This document shows positions 48,905 to 60,076 of a stretch of 64,000 nucleotides of DNA, one piece after another. This DNA comes from Prinsepia uniflora (Eukaryota > Streptophyta > Magnoliopsida > Rosales > Rosaceae): positions 27,749,566-27,813,565 of the forward strand of contig CM064871.1 in NCBI GenBank assembly GCA_032719365.1. Direction: 5' to 3'. The notes beneath the pieces are model-generated. The model was not told the DNA's origin. It ran no database searches and saw only the letters and a list, made by a program, of their open reading frames with translations. Both the position numbers and the translations under genes were made by a program. Positions within the stretch are counted from its first letter, which is position 1, and each line of letters opens with the position of its first letter.

Positions 48905-49090
48905 GGTTCATGACGGTTTATGGGAACCGGCATGAACCCTTGTTATGGTATCGTGGTTCATGACGGGTTATGGGAACCGGCATGAACCCTTGTTGGTTAT
49001 TACGGTACATGACGGTTTATGGGAACCGGCATGTTACCTGATTATGGATATTATGGATCATGACGGTTCAGGGGAACCGGTCATGAATGT
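48905..49090 (+). repeat. Tandem hairpin units in the LARD 5' LTR
   Basis: Four units of about 55-60 bp, each with a TTCATGACGGTT...AACCGGCATGAA type inverted repeat. In the third unit both outer arms differ together (GTACATG with CATGTTAC), so pairing is partly kept. Confidence 0.75.
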
Positions 49091-49835
49091 TTATGTTATG
49101 TATATATATGTTCGTCTACCTTCCTTTACTTCTATTATCTCCTCCGGGGAGGGTCGTTGGCCTGGGTGGACCCCCGAGTAGTCACGGAGCACCGACTGAG
49201 TGGAGTCACCCCCCAGTTGGGTTCCTTACTCTCAGGAAGGCTATGGTTACTATTACCTCAGGTAGGGTCAGTGGTCTGCGGACATTGACCTTGACCTCGA
49301 GATGACTCGGATTGAGACCCGGGTAGCGCGCGCGTGGCTTTGGATACCGTGACAGGATTGGTTGTGTGACTTATATATATGTATGTGATGGATATATGAT
49401 ATATGATATGTGGTGTGTACAGGTGTGCACAGGATTTGGGCAGTGGCCCGTATGGTCGTTTTTATTGTGGTCCTTTCGACCTTAGTTTATATCTGCTTTG
49501 GGCTTAGTCCCACATATGGTTGTTTTGGATAAATGGTTTTCGAATGCATGCATGATTTTTAGTGGAGGGTACAAATGTCTTCCTTATTAAATGTTTTTAT
49601 AAACTCTTTGTTTTGTCCACTCACAGTTTTTAATGTTTTGACTGCCCTTCAGGTTGACATCGGGTGTGGACTGTAGCAGGGACCGAGATATCACATGCCT
49701 CTTCCGGATCCTGGCGTACTCTGATAGCCCGGGAGGGCAAAGGACGAAAATATCCCTTGTCTGACACTTCGTGTCAGACGGGAGCAGGGTCATCCCGCAC
49801 TAATCCCTTGGGGATTGGGATGGGTCCTGTCAACG

Positions 49836-49853
49836 TGGTATCAGAGCGGGGTT
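49836..49853 (+). other. Primer-binding site of the LARD
   Basis: TGGTATCAGAGCGGGGTT starts 3 nt after the 5' LTR end; it matches the initiator-Met tRNA 3' end as in most plant LTR elements. Confidence 0.85.
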
Positions 49854-52800
49854 GTCTCTATTCGAGCAACCGTGTAGCTCTTGGAGTATGTACGCAGGTC
49901 GAGGATGTGATATCTCAAGGGGCTGCAGTTCGTGGTCAACCTGATAGTTAGGGTGCCAGTACGATAGTTAGTAGGATGGAATCATGGATTTCTTGGTTCG
50001 GCACTCGATGCCGGGGTTGCCATGGTTCAGTCAGGGTTGGCAGTGTGGGACCCTACAAAGGGATAAATGCATTCTTATAGATTTTGATCGTGAGATGGTT
50101 AGTTGGGATCGTCTTCACGATGTCGTAGGATCGGTTCCGACGACTGGTTGGGAATTATGACCATCGATGTTTGGATATTGTTGAGTTAAATGGATTTACT
50201 GCCCCTAGTAGTTAGCGGTCGGATTTGTGGAATCCTAGTTGGATTGACGGTATGATTGGATTGACGTCCTTACGATGTCAAGACCGCAGAGTCGGTCAGA
50301 TTGTTGATTTTACTACCTTATGCAGTTGGGTTCAGTGGAACTCTAGGTGTAATCGTGGAACCCTACTTTGGGTGTATGGTTCGGAAATGTGAGTTGACGA
50401 GTGGTGTGACTTGGACGACTATTCGGATTTGGATTCGTTAGTTGGTCTAGTCATGTCAGCTTGTGTTGGGACTACACTTCGCAGTCGGGGTTGTACGTAT
50501 CGGTTAGACCGAGTTGGTTGTCGTGCTACTTCAGTTGTGGGTTGGTGCAACTAAGTTCGCGGGTGACCTGGTAGACGACATTGGGATAGTCGAGTTGCGA
50601 CTGGTTAGAGTTTGGTTGGACAGGTTACCAGGGTTGGTACTTGTCGATGGAATCCCTGAGTGGGATACAGAGTAGTTGGTACGGGCGATTGATTCCGTTG
50701 GATACGGAGTCTGGATATAGCGAGGTCTGGTAGTGAGGTCTGCACGAGTCTGTGGAAGGCACTACTACCGAGAGTGGTTGTAGCTGTGGTTGTTGGGAAT
50801 CGGGGACGTTCAGGGGATGTTTTCTTTTCTCGTATGAGTTGTCAGGATGACTGGACTCATAATTGTTAGGTACGAGGGAGACTGAGTTTCTCCAATATGA
50901 GTTGAGGTATGGGATCGTCGCTCGGTATGAGCGGAGATCCAGGGTTGTCAGATTTGCACCCGGTGTGCCGATGCTGATACTGATACTGGCGATAGTGCGT
51001 TGGTGCTGGTACTAGTGCTGGTGCTGGTGCCGGTGATCGTGATGGCGATGAGTTACGAGTCGGGAAGCTACTCCGTCGAGATGGGCATATGTTCGGTATC
51101 TGTGGTTCGGGAGTGGATGTCTGGGTACGTTGTTTCCAATCTCGTTGGAACTTCGAAATCGCGAGAGGTTGCGATTGAGGTGACGAGAGGAATGCGGATT
51201 TTCCGCATTGGTATTGGGTATGTCGAAGTCGTTTGGGTGACTTCTCAGGTTCTACCATAATTGATGGTGGTAGATGATATTGATGATGTAGATGTTGTTG
51301 GTTGTCACTAGTACACTGATCGTGTATTAGGTGACTCAGATTTCTCATTTTCTGCTTGGTGGCAGATGATGTTGGATTACATGGCGTGGTGAGTGCAACG
51401 GGGTTTTGGTTGCATTCACGTAGGATGGATTATTCGATCATTCTTGATTTTTCCTCGGTGGAATGACAAGGATCGATACGAGGTAATCAGTGGTAACCCA
51501 CAGTCTCGGCGTGTCTCGTCGTTGACTAATCTGCTTAGATGTGGGGAATGGTTGAGGACTTTGGACGTCGTGACGATCGGGGATCGTGACGTCTATGGTC
51601 GGTTGACGTAGTGTTGGATCTGGATTGTGATTTGGATGTCCAGATAGGTGGAGCGTTTATTACTCTTACTTGGATGTTGAGTGAAGCATGATGGGACTGA
51701 ACTTCTTTTCGAGGTAAATCCCATATGGCTTATTACTCGCCTGAGTAGTTGTCCGATGAGTAGGTGTCTGACGAGGCCGGATTTTGTCTGACCTAGTGTT
51801 GTGTTGATGTTGGAATTGACTTCCCTATGAAGTCAATCGTTGGTAATAGGGTAATCGGTTTAGCGGGTAACCGATAGGTTTGGTTTTGGTACGTCTCGGT
51901 AGACGTGAACGATATTTCAGGTTTTGGAATCAGATTTCTGGATGACGATTCAGGATTTGATTTTGGAACTTGAAAGAGGATTTCTGTATTTGGGTTTTGG
52001 AATCGGATTCTGGGTGACGATTCAGGATTTGATTCTAGAGCTTGACTATAGATTTTCTTTTATGGATTTGGGTTCGGAATGGTTATTCCTAATACTAGTT
52101 TACGGAATGATGATTTCGGATTTGAATTTGGACATGATTATGGATATGATTTCTGGGTTTGGATTCGGGATTTCTTACGAAATTGCGGATTCGGATTCGG
52201 ATTTGGAAATAGATAATGGGTTGGAGTTTCGATTTGTCTAGATCGGACAGATGGACTCCATAATTGAAACGTGATTGACTACAACCTAGGTGGTTGTAGG
52301 CTGATTGATGGGTAGATGTACGTACTTGGTTCGTTGTTCGAGGTACGACACCGGGCAGACTTGGGATGTCTGGTGACGGTATATTGGTTATACCGGTGGT
52401 GCGTTGGAGAGCGTATTGGTAGTCGGATTGGTTCTGATACCATCAGATTAGTTGAGGTCGTGGACTGGACATTGGATACTGTGCAGTGGGTCATGATATT
52501 TCTGATGGGTCTAGTTACACACAGGTCGAGTGTTTTGTTAGCATGCATATACTCCGGTTGAGTGAGTTGGTGGTTAGTATAACCACAATGGAGTATAGTG
52601 TTAGTTTTCGACTGACGACTGTTAAGTGGTGACGGTCTGTCGGAGGTGTCAGCGTGGATCGTTGAGTGAGGTCTGATGACTCCCAGTGGGAGCAGACGTC
52701 AGGATATCTTAGTGAGTGAGTAAGGAACCGTAGAGTTGTTTATGTCAGCGAAAGGATAGATTTGACAAGTGGGTCGATCATAGGATACTTGGGCTACTCT

Positions 52801-53082
52801 GATACTGACAGGTGGTGTCAGTTCGGAGCGTACGACTTCTGCTATTCGACGTGGTCGAATGTAGACGAGGCGACATGAGCGTTAGTGGTACGTCTGGTTG
52901 CAGACGAGTAAGTATTGTTCTAGTTGGTTGGTGTACGAGGGTACACGTATTTCGAGGTCGATTCTACCTTCCACGAGGTGGATGTGGAATCAGAATAGTT
53001 GGCGTTTCGAGAACGAAACTAAATTAAGGAGGGAAGAACGGTTGGGTTTAGGTCGGTTGGAATTTCGGGGACGAAATTAATT
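49854..53082 (+). mobile_element. Noncoding internal region of the LARD
   Basis: About 3.2 kb with no frame over 160 codons and no zinc knuckle, protease, RT or integrase motif. The stretch around 51930-52230 is a degenerate GGATTTGG/GGATTCGG-rich repeat. The order of landmarks is kept in the minus-strand relatives at 1-639, 42498-43279 and 56401-56790, so this is a family trait and not random decay. Confidence 0.75.
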
Positions 53083-53094
53083 AAGGAGGGAAGG
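53083..53094 (+). other. Polypurine tract of the LARD
   Basis: AAGGAGGGAAGG, immediately before the 3' LTR at 53096. Confidence 0.8.
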
Positions 53095-53095
53095 T

Positions 53096-56000
53096 TGTAA
53101 CGACCCGTCCCAAATTCCTAGATTAGATTAGTGACTAATCACGATTAGTGAGGCTAATCCGTGATTAGTAGAGCGAAATCGGACGAACGATGCGAAGTGA
53201 CCGTTTTGCCCCTAGTGGTGGCAAAACGTTGACTTTTTAATTGGGTGGTCAAATGGACTTTGACTGATGACTGTGACGTAGTTCGTGACGTCCCGAGTTC
53301 ATAGACAGGTGGCACGTTCAATTCCGACGTTCGAGGAGGAAGTTATGACGTTTGGATGTTTAGGGGCATTTTGGTAATTTTGGTTAAATGGGGTCAAATG
53401 TTGACTTTTTGACCGGGAGGTCCGATGGCCGAGGGCCGAAGACCGTTACGTAGATAAGGACGATACGAATCCATAGGCAGGCGGCACACTGAAATCGGAC
53501 TTCAAACGGGAGAGTTATGGGTCACGGAAGTTCGATTTCACTATGCACGAACTCGAGACGGGGACGTTTCGGCGAAATCTGATTGGGTGGATATTTTGGT
53601 GGGCCCCATGGATGAGTGACAAGTGTCACTCATCCCATTGATTTGATCCCCCAAAATGTGGATCTAAATAATTAAATATTATTATTTTAATTATTATATA
53701 ATTAATATAATTAAACCTAACAACTATTAATCATAACCATCCATTTCAACCCTACCTTTTAATCCTCACCCTTCATCCCTCATTCTCTCATCTGATTTCA
53801 TCCCCTTCATTCTTCACACACACCCGAAACCCCATAACCCAAAATCCTCCATTTTCTTCATTTTCTTCAAAAACCCAAAACACACATACACCATCACCAT
53901 TCATTGCTTGTGCGAGGTGGACATGACCGTGAGGTGGTGGAAAGAGGCTGAGGAAGGCAGGCCACGGCTAGCCACGGCGGAGGACACGGCGGGGAGAGAG
54001 AAACCGTGGGTGAGTTTTCTTTCAAAAATTGAAAATTGATTTTTGTTGTGTTTTAATCGAATCTAGGGATTGGGAAATGTTCCTAGAGGTCTTAGGGTTC
54101 TTTTAGGATTGTTTTCGAAGGCTTAGGTGGCCTGTAACGGCCGTGAAGGGCGGAGGTAGTCACGGCCGCCATTGATGAACTTGGAAGGTATGGTTTTTGT
54201 GGGTGTTCTTAGTTGTTAGGGCCATGGATCTTTAGGTTAGGTTGAGAGGAGTAGAATGGGACAAACGGGAGGAAAAATGGTGGCCGGAGCAGGGAGAACC
54301 GGCCGGGTCAAGCCGCGGGTCACGGCGACCCGGTTGCAGACGTTCGGGTCGACCCGCGGGAGGGCAGGGATGACAGGTGACGTCATCCTGCTGACGTCAT
54401 CATGTCAGGGATGACGTCAGCATCGTCAGATCTGACAATGTCAGCTGACATGTCAGAAAATGGGCCAATAGGAGTGCGACACGTGTCACATGTCAGTGCA
54501 CAGTCAGCACTGACATGTCAGTGACGTGGCCCAATCAGAGGCTGACACGTGGCACTGACGTGGACCAGTGCCGTGATGACACGTGGCACATGTCAGACTG
54601 CCACGTGGCACTGACAGCATAGTGACGTGGACCAATGGGAGCTTGACATGTGGCACTGACAGCACAGTGACGTGGACCAATGGGAGCTTGACACGTGGCA
54701 CCTGTCAGAGTCTGACATGTCAGACCTGACAGCTGTCAGATGACGTCATGCTGACGTCAGCAGGTACTGTAGCAGGCGCGTGAAGCCCACGCGCAGCCAC
54801 TTCAGGCGGCTCGTGAGGGCGCGTGGCAGGGAATCTGGGGAAGGTTCCAACATACGAAATCTTCTATTCGATGTAACGATCATTTTGGGACTAGTTTCGT
54901 GTCGATCGGACACCGTCTCGATATGCTTCGGGGCATAGGAAGGTTTAGGTTCGGGATTAAAAATAGTTAAAAATACGGGAAAATTACGGGGCTTTGGTAG
55001 GAGGTTAATTAAGTAGTTAGTAACCTTCTATTACGATTTGGACAGGTTTGGGAGTCCCGGTGACGGTGATCGGCTAGGGGAGCCGTATGGCACGCAAATC
55101 GAGGCGGCAGCTCGGACGGTCTGTGAGTGGACCTTGTTTTCTAAATTGGTGCATGCATAAATGTTTATTATATGTTTTATTACTTGTTTGATGATGCCAT
55201 GGGTGCATTTGTATGTGGTTAAGTATAAGCACGTATTTCGAGGTTTCGGCCTTATACGGTGCTTATACGGGTCTGTATTTCTTTATTGATTTAAATGAAC
55301 TGAATTTGGATTTCAAAATGATAAACTCGGGTATGAGACCCATTTGGTTTTGTCTCGGGCATATGACCTCAGATTCCGGGCACGGTGCCCAGTTGGTGTC
55401 CTATGTTCGGGTACGAGACCCAGTCACTTTACGGTTTTGATTTCAGGTCAGGGAACCTTAAATGGATTCCCAGGTTCATGACGGTTTATGGGAACCGGCA
55501 TGAACCCTTGTTATGGTATCGTGGTTCATGACGAGTTATGGGAACCGGCATGAACCCTTGTTGGTTATTACGGTACATGACGGTTTATGGGAACCGGCAT
55601 GTTACCTGATTATGGATATTATGGATCATGACGGTTCAGAGGAACCGGTCATGAATGTTTATGTTATGTATATATATGTTCGTCTACCTTCCTTTACTTC
55701 TATTATCTCCTCCGGGGAGGGTCGTTGGCCTGGGTGGACCCCGGAGTAGTCACGGAGCACCGACTGAGTGGAGTCACCCCCCAGTTGGGTTCCTTACTCT
55801 CAGGAAGGCTATGGTAACTATTACCTCGGGTAGGGTCAGTGGTCTGCGGACATTGACCTTGACCTCAAGATGACTCGGATTGAGACCCGGGTAGCGCGCG
55901 CGTGGCTTTGGATACCGTGACAGGATTGGTTGTGTGGCTTATATATATGTATGTGATGGATATATGATATATGATATGTGGTGTGTACAGGTGTGCACAG

Positions 56001-56400
56001 GATTTGGGCAGTGGCCCGTATGGTCGTTTTTATTGTGGTCCTTTCGACCTTAGTTTATATCTGCTTTGGGCTTAGTCCCACATATGGTTGTTTTGGATAA
56101 ATGGTTTTCGAATGCATGCATGCTTTTTAGTGGAGGGTACAAATGTCTTCCTTATTAAATTTTTTTATAAACTCTTTGTTTTGTCCACTCACAGTTTTTA
56201 ATGTTTTGACTGCCCTTCAGGTTGACATCGGATGTGGACTGTAGCAGGGACCGAGATATCACATGCCTCCTCCGGATCCTGGCGTACTCTGATAGCCCGG
56301 GAGGGTAAAGGACGAAAATATCCCTTGTCTGACACTTCGTGTCAGACGGGAGCAGGGTCATCCCGCACTAATCCCGGGGGGATTGGGATGGGTCCTGTCA
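53096..56400 (+). repeat. 3' LTR of the plus-strand LARD
   Basis: 3305 bp, TGTAACGACCCGTCCC to GGGATGGGTCCTGTCA. Only scattered differences from the 5' LTR are seen: an extra TAATATAATT-like stretch near 53700 and a shorter TGACGTCA run near 54745. Confidence 0.88.
54366..54775 (+). promoter_or_regulatory. Cluster of ACGT-core palindromes in the LARD 3' LTR
   Basis: The second copy of the cluster described at 47791-48205, with a few changes (for example one CACGTG reduced to CATGTG near 54648). Confidence 0.7.
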
Positions 56401-56790
56401 GTCAACGACGAGACATATCGAGACTGTGGGTCCCCTCCACTTACTTCATATCGATCCTTGTCATCCCACCTAGGAAAAATCAAGGATGATTCAAGACGTT
56501 GACATCAAATTTCATCCTACATGCGTGCAAGCAAAACTCACTGCACTCACCACACCATGTAACCCAACATCGTCTACCACCAAGCAGAAAATGAGAAATC
56601 TCATTCACATAACTTCGAAATACCCAACTTCTCGTGATGACCCCAAACAAAACACGAGTCCACCAACCAATACACGATCAACAAACTGGTTACAACAACC
56701 ATCATCTACCATGGCAGAACATGAGAAGTCACCCTAAATGACTTCGAAATACCCATTACCAATGTGAAATACCCTAAAATCAGTAGGTAG
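56401..56790 (-). mobile_element. Internal region of the minus-strand LARD, right part
   Basis: The complement matches 51190-51520: TGTCTCGTCGTTGAC, GGATGACAAGGATCGATA, TTTCTCATTTTCTGCTTGGT and GGGTGACTTCTCA are shared. So the plus-strand LARD inserted into this older, opposite-facing relative. Confidence 0.75.
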
Positions 56791-57103
56791 CTGCTAACAA
56801 GGAAAAGAGAAGATTCTAGACAACCTTAGAATCCCACATGTAAAATTACTATTTTACCTTTCCAAGTAAATTTAACAAAATACCCCTAGGGAATTTTTGG
56901 CCTATTCCTAACTCATATGATCTCCAATTTCGACGTTCTACCTGTCTACGGACTCAAAACACTAAGATCTACGAGATAGTATTTTTGAAGTATTCAAAGG
57001 TCACCCGAGGCAAAAAGTCAACTTTTTGCCTTACTAAGGGAAAACTCGTAATTTTACCCCAATCTCTTCAAATTTCCATTTTCTTAAAGATCTGGGATCT
57101 TAC
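56791..57103 (-). mobile_element. LTR end fragment, TGTAAGATCCCAGATC type
   Basis: Read on the minus strand it begins TGTAAGATCCCAGATC at 57103, with the AGTTGACTTTTTGCC and CCGTAGACAGGTAG landmarks of plant gypsy LTRs. The left limit is approximate and no matching partner is seen. Confidence 0.5.
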
Positions 57104-57285
57104 ATGTGGCCTATTATTCAAAGAGGAATAACTCGAAGATATTGCTTAAAGTAGCAAGCGATTATGACTTATTAAATCTTCTTCGGACCTACTCGAAGTG
57201 CAAAGATAAAGTTGTCTCCATCTATTTTCAGCACCTTATTATTATACCTATTACTGTACCATCACATAAACGTGAAGAGGATATG
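57104..57285 (+). pseudogene. Mutator-like (MuDR) transposase, N-terminal fragment
   Basis: The frame from about 57106 contains SDYDLLNLLRTYSKC and VVSIYFQHL, like the N-terminal domain of plant MuDR-type transposases. It stops at the solo LTR inserted at 57286, and the reading continues at 60082 after the target duplication ATATG. Confidence 0.55.
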
Positions 57286-60076
57286 TGACAGGACCCGCCC
57301 CGATCCCACAGGGACCACCAGGGGACGTGCCCTGCTCCCGTCTGACACCCAAACTCATTCCAATTTTAACCACAAAACATCAAATGCATAAATAACCAAA
57401 TTAAAGTCATACATCGAATCTGAATTAAACAGATGTCAGACAAGGGATGAAATCCAAAATTACAAGTTGCGAGCACGACTCTAACATAAGCCTGCGGGTA
57501 AACCACCCAGCAGGGGTTCAGGTACACAGAAGTAGATCTATACCTCAGCCTCAGGTTCCTCCTCTACCTCAGTATCATGACCTGGAGGGGTTACCAAAAC
57601 ATTAAGGGTGAGTGGACCAAAACTCAAGTTTATAAAATCATTTGATAAGTAAAACATATAATTTACCCCTTCCGTTTTCCAAACATGCATGCATCATCAT
57701 TTAAAATCATAAATCATATAACATGAATCATAAGGCATGTAATAAAACCATAAGTATAATTTTAGCCATTGCACTATACACTCCAATCCCAACATCCCTG
57801 ATGTCTGACGTCCCTGACGTCCAATAAGGTCACAATCACAAGGCTACGCGTGCCACTCGGGTCTCAATTCCGAATTCAATCCCCGAACCTCGTTCGGGTA
57901 CAGCATCCCCGATGCTTAGCGTCATAGACGCTGGACGTTCTAGACGTCCGTGACCTCTCCGGGGTACCTCATCTGGAGGAGACAGTATCATATGGATGAA
58001 TCTATACTGTGCAGTACCAAATACGTTTTATTGATATCCACATGCAAAGCATATATTTACATAGATAAAATCCGAACCAATCATTAAGTTTCATCAGATG
58101 GGTCTCATGCCCAAATACCGTGAAACGTGCCATAACCGAAATTTCAATATCATCAAAACCATTACTTGTTTTTAGCATGTGAATATGTATAGTAAACCAA
58201 AAAACATTTATGCACGCAAGGGTTTAAGAAAACGGCCCATTCACAGTACAATCCTACTAGAAACCGAACGTATACCCTCGTCTTGGTACAAATGTACAAT
58301 CCCTGTCAAGTCCAAAGTATTCGTAAAGGTCAATTTAAACCCCTAACATTCAACCATGAAATCCTAGGCTGAAACCGGCCGGGAAAAGCCGTCTGAACGC
58401 GCTTCCCAAGGCAATAAACCTCATTTTGACCAACTTAATGATCTCCGATCGACCCGAAACCACCGCCATTGGATCCGGATCGTCGAAACCTAAAGAATGG
58501 TGGTGGTCCCACCAAAAGTACTGTTCACACGCGCCCACACGCGCCAATCAACGCGTCGGTCAACGCAGGAACAGTCCCTGCTGACGTCATCGTTGACGTC
58601 ACTGCTGACGTCATCGCTGACGTCACTGCTGACGCCAGCATGACGTCATGCTGACGTCATCTGACAGCTGTCAGACTCTGACAGTGCCACGTGGCAACAC
58701 CCGATAGGTCCACCCCACTGATCTGTCAGGCCACGTGTCAGATCTGACATGTGCCACGTGTCAGCACGGCACTGGTCCATGTCACTGACATGTCAGTGAC
58801 ACGTGGCAGTCCCTGATTGGGCCACGTCACTGACATGTCAGTGCTGACTGTGCACTGACATGTGACACGTGTCGGCTTACGGTTGGTCCACGTCACCTGA
58901 CAGTCTGACAGGGTGCCACGTCATCACCTCTGTCCTCAGACGGTTGACCCGTATCTCTGCAACTCGGGTTGATCAGACCCGCGATCATGACCCGGTCACC
59001 ATTTCCTTAATTCTCAATCATTTTTAATGTTCGTCTTAATCTCAGGAAGGGTTCTATGGAATCAAAATCGATAAACACAGATAGGATCGAAGGCTTACCT
59101 CGATGAACAGATCCGGTTCCCGTCGCCGTTTGCACTCCGTTCAGGCTACCTCCGGTCACGCAATTGATCCCAAAAGGTTCCTAACAGTTCCTAGAGTTGA
59201 TTAGGGTAAATAAAAAAAAAACTAAATGTTGGAATTCAAGTTACCAAATTCTGGGTTTTTGAAACCGTTTCGGGTTTTGAAACCGGCTCACCTCGCCGCC
59301 GTCTGCCGCCGTCTGCCGCCGTGCCTCAGTCCTTCCCCGTGAGTCCAGCAACACACAGGCACAGAGACAGGGTGTAGTGCGCCAGTGTGGATCAATGAGC
59401 AGTGAGTGAGGGTGTCGGGTGAGAATTATATAGAAATGGAGGGAAATGGATGGACGGCCCAGATTAGATCTCAGAAATGAGATTAAGGGCTGAGATTAGA
59501 TCAGGGGTATATCAGATCAAGGGCTGTGATTAAAAAGGTGATTTAAATGGTTTTTAATCCCATAGTGGATCTGATCCAATCTAGCCAATGGGTGAGCGAC
59601 ACTTGTCACTCACCAGGTGTCCTCCAATCAGATTTTCAGAATAAAATATCCGTCACGAAAACCGAGACACGAACCTCCCGATTTCACGTTTCTGACCATA
59701 ACTTCCCCGTACGAAGTCCGATTTCGGCGTGCCGCCTGTCTACGGACTCAGGACGTCAAGACCTACCTAACAGTCCTTGAGTCGCATGAAAATTAGTTGT
59801 CAAACGAAAAGTCAACATTTTCGCACCCAACGCCCAAATTACGGTAATGCCCCTAAACTTCCGATAGCCATAACTTTTTCCCTGATCGTCCGAATTGGAC
59901 GTGCTACCTGTCTATGAACTTGTGACGTCCCGAAATACGTCACGGTCATAGGTCAGAGTCCATTTAATTCATCAATCAAAAAGTCAACAATTTGGCCATA
60001 CCAATCACAAGGGTAAAAACGTCAATTTACACACTAAATCACAATATTAAAATCCTCGAATTTCCGGGGTGTTACA
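57286..60076 (-). mobile_element. Solo LTR nested in the Mutator-like transposase
   Basis: On the plus strand it runs from TGACAGGACCCGCCCC to TTCCGGGGTGTTACA. The target duplication ATATG is perfect (57281-57285, 60077-60081). Length 2791 bp. It carries mini-hairpins (57800-57955) and an ACGT-palindrome cluster (58575-58945) in reverse orientation. Confidence 0.85.
58575..58945 (-). promoter_or_regulatory. ACGT-core palindrome cluster in the solo LTR
   Basis: Alternating TGACGTCA repeats (58580-58660), followed by CCACGTGGCA, CCACGTGTCA, ACACGTGGCA and TGACATGTCA words. It corresponds to the LARD LTR clusters in reverse orientation. Confidence 0.7.

Larger units (their letters stand above)
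46544..49832 (+). repeat. 5' LTR of the plus-strand LARD
   Basis: It starts at TCCTAGATTAG, equivalent to about position 22 of the 3' LTR, and ends GGGATGGGTCCTGTCA. Confidence 0.85.
46544..56400 (+). mobile_element. Nearly complete LARD-type non-autonomous LTR retrotransposon
   Basis: LTRs at 46544-49832 and 53096-56400 (about 3.3 kb each, very similar by eye) flank a 3263-bp internal region with a primer site (49836-49853) and a polypurine tract (53083-53094) but no gag or pol motif in any frame. Long LTRs with noncoding internal DNA fit the large retrotransposon derivative (LARD) class, which must borrow proteins from an autonomous relative. The first 22 bp or so of the 5' LTR (TGTAACGACC...) are missing, so no target duplication can be read on the left. 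Confidence 0.85.

Noticed and set aside
50866..51348. 160-aa minus-strand frame in the LARD internal region
   Set aside because: Low-complexity Ser/Pro/Gln-rich translation of GT/GA-rich DNA, not conserved as a frame in the minus-strand relative at 56401-56790.
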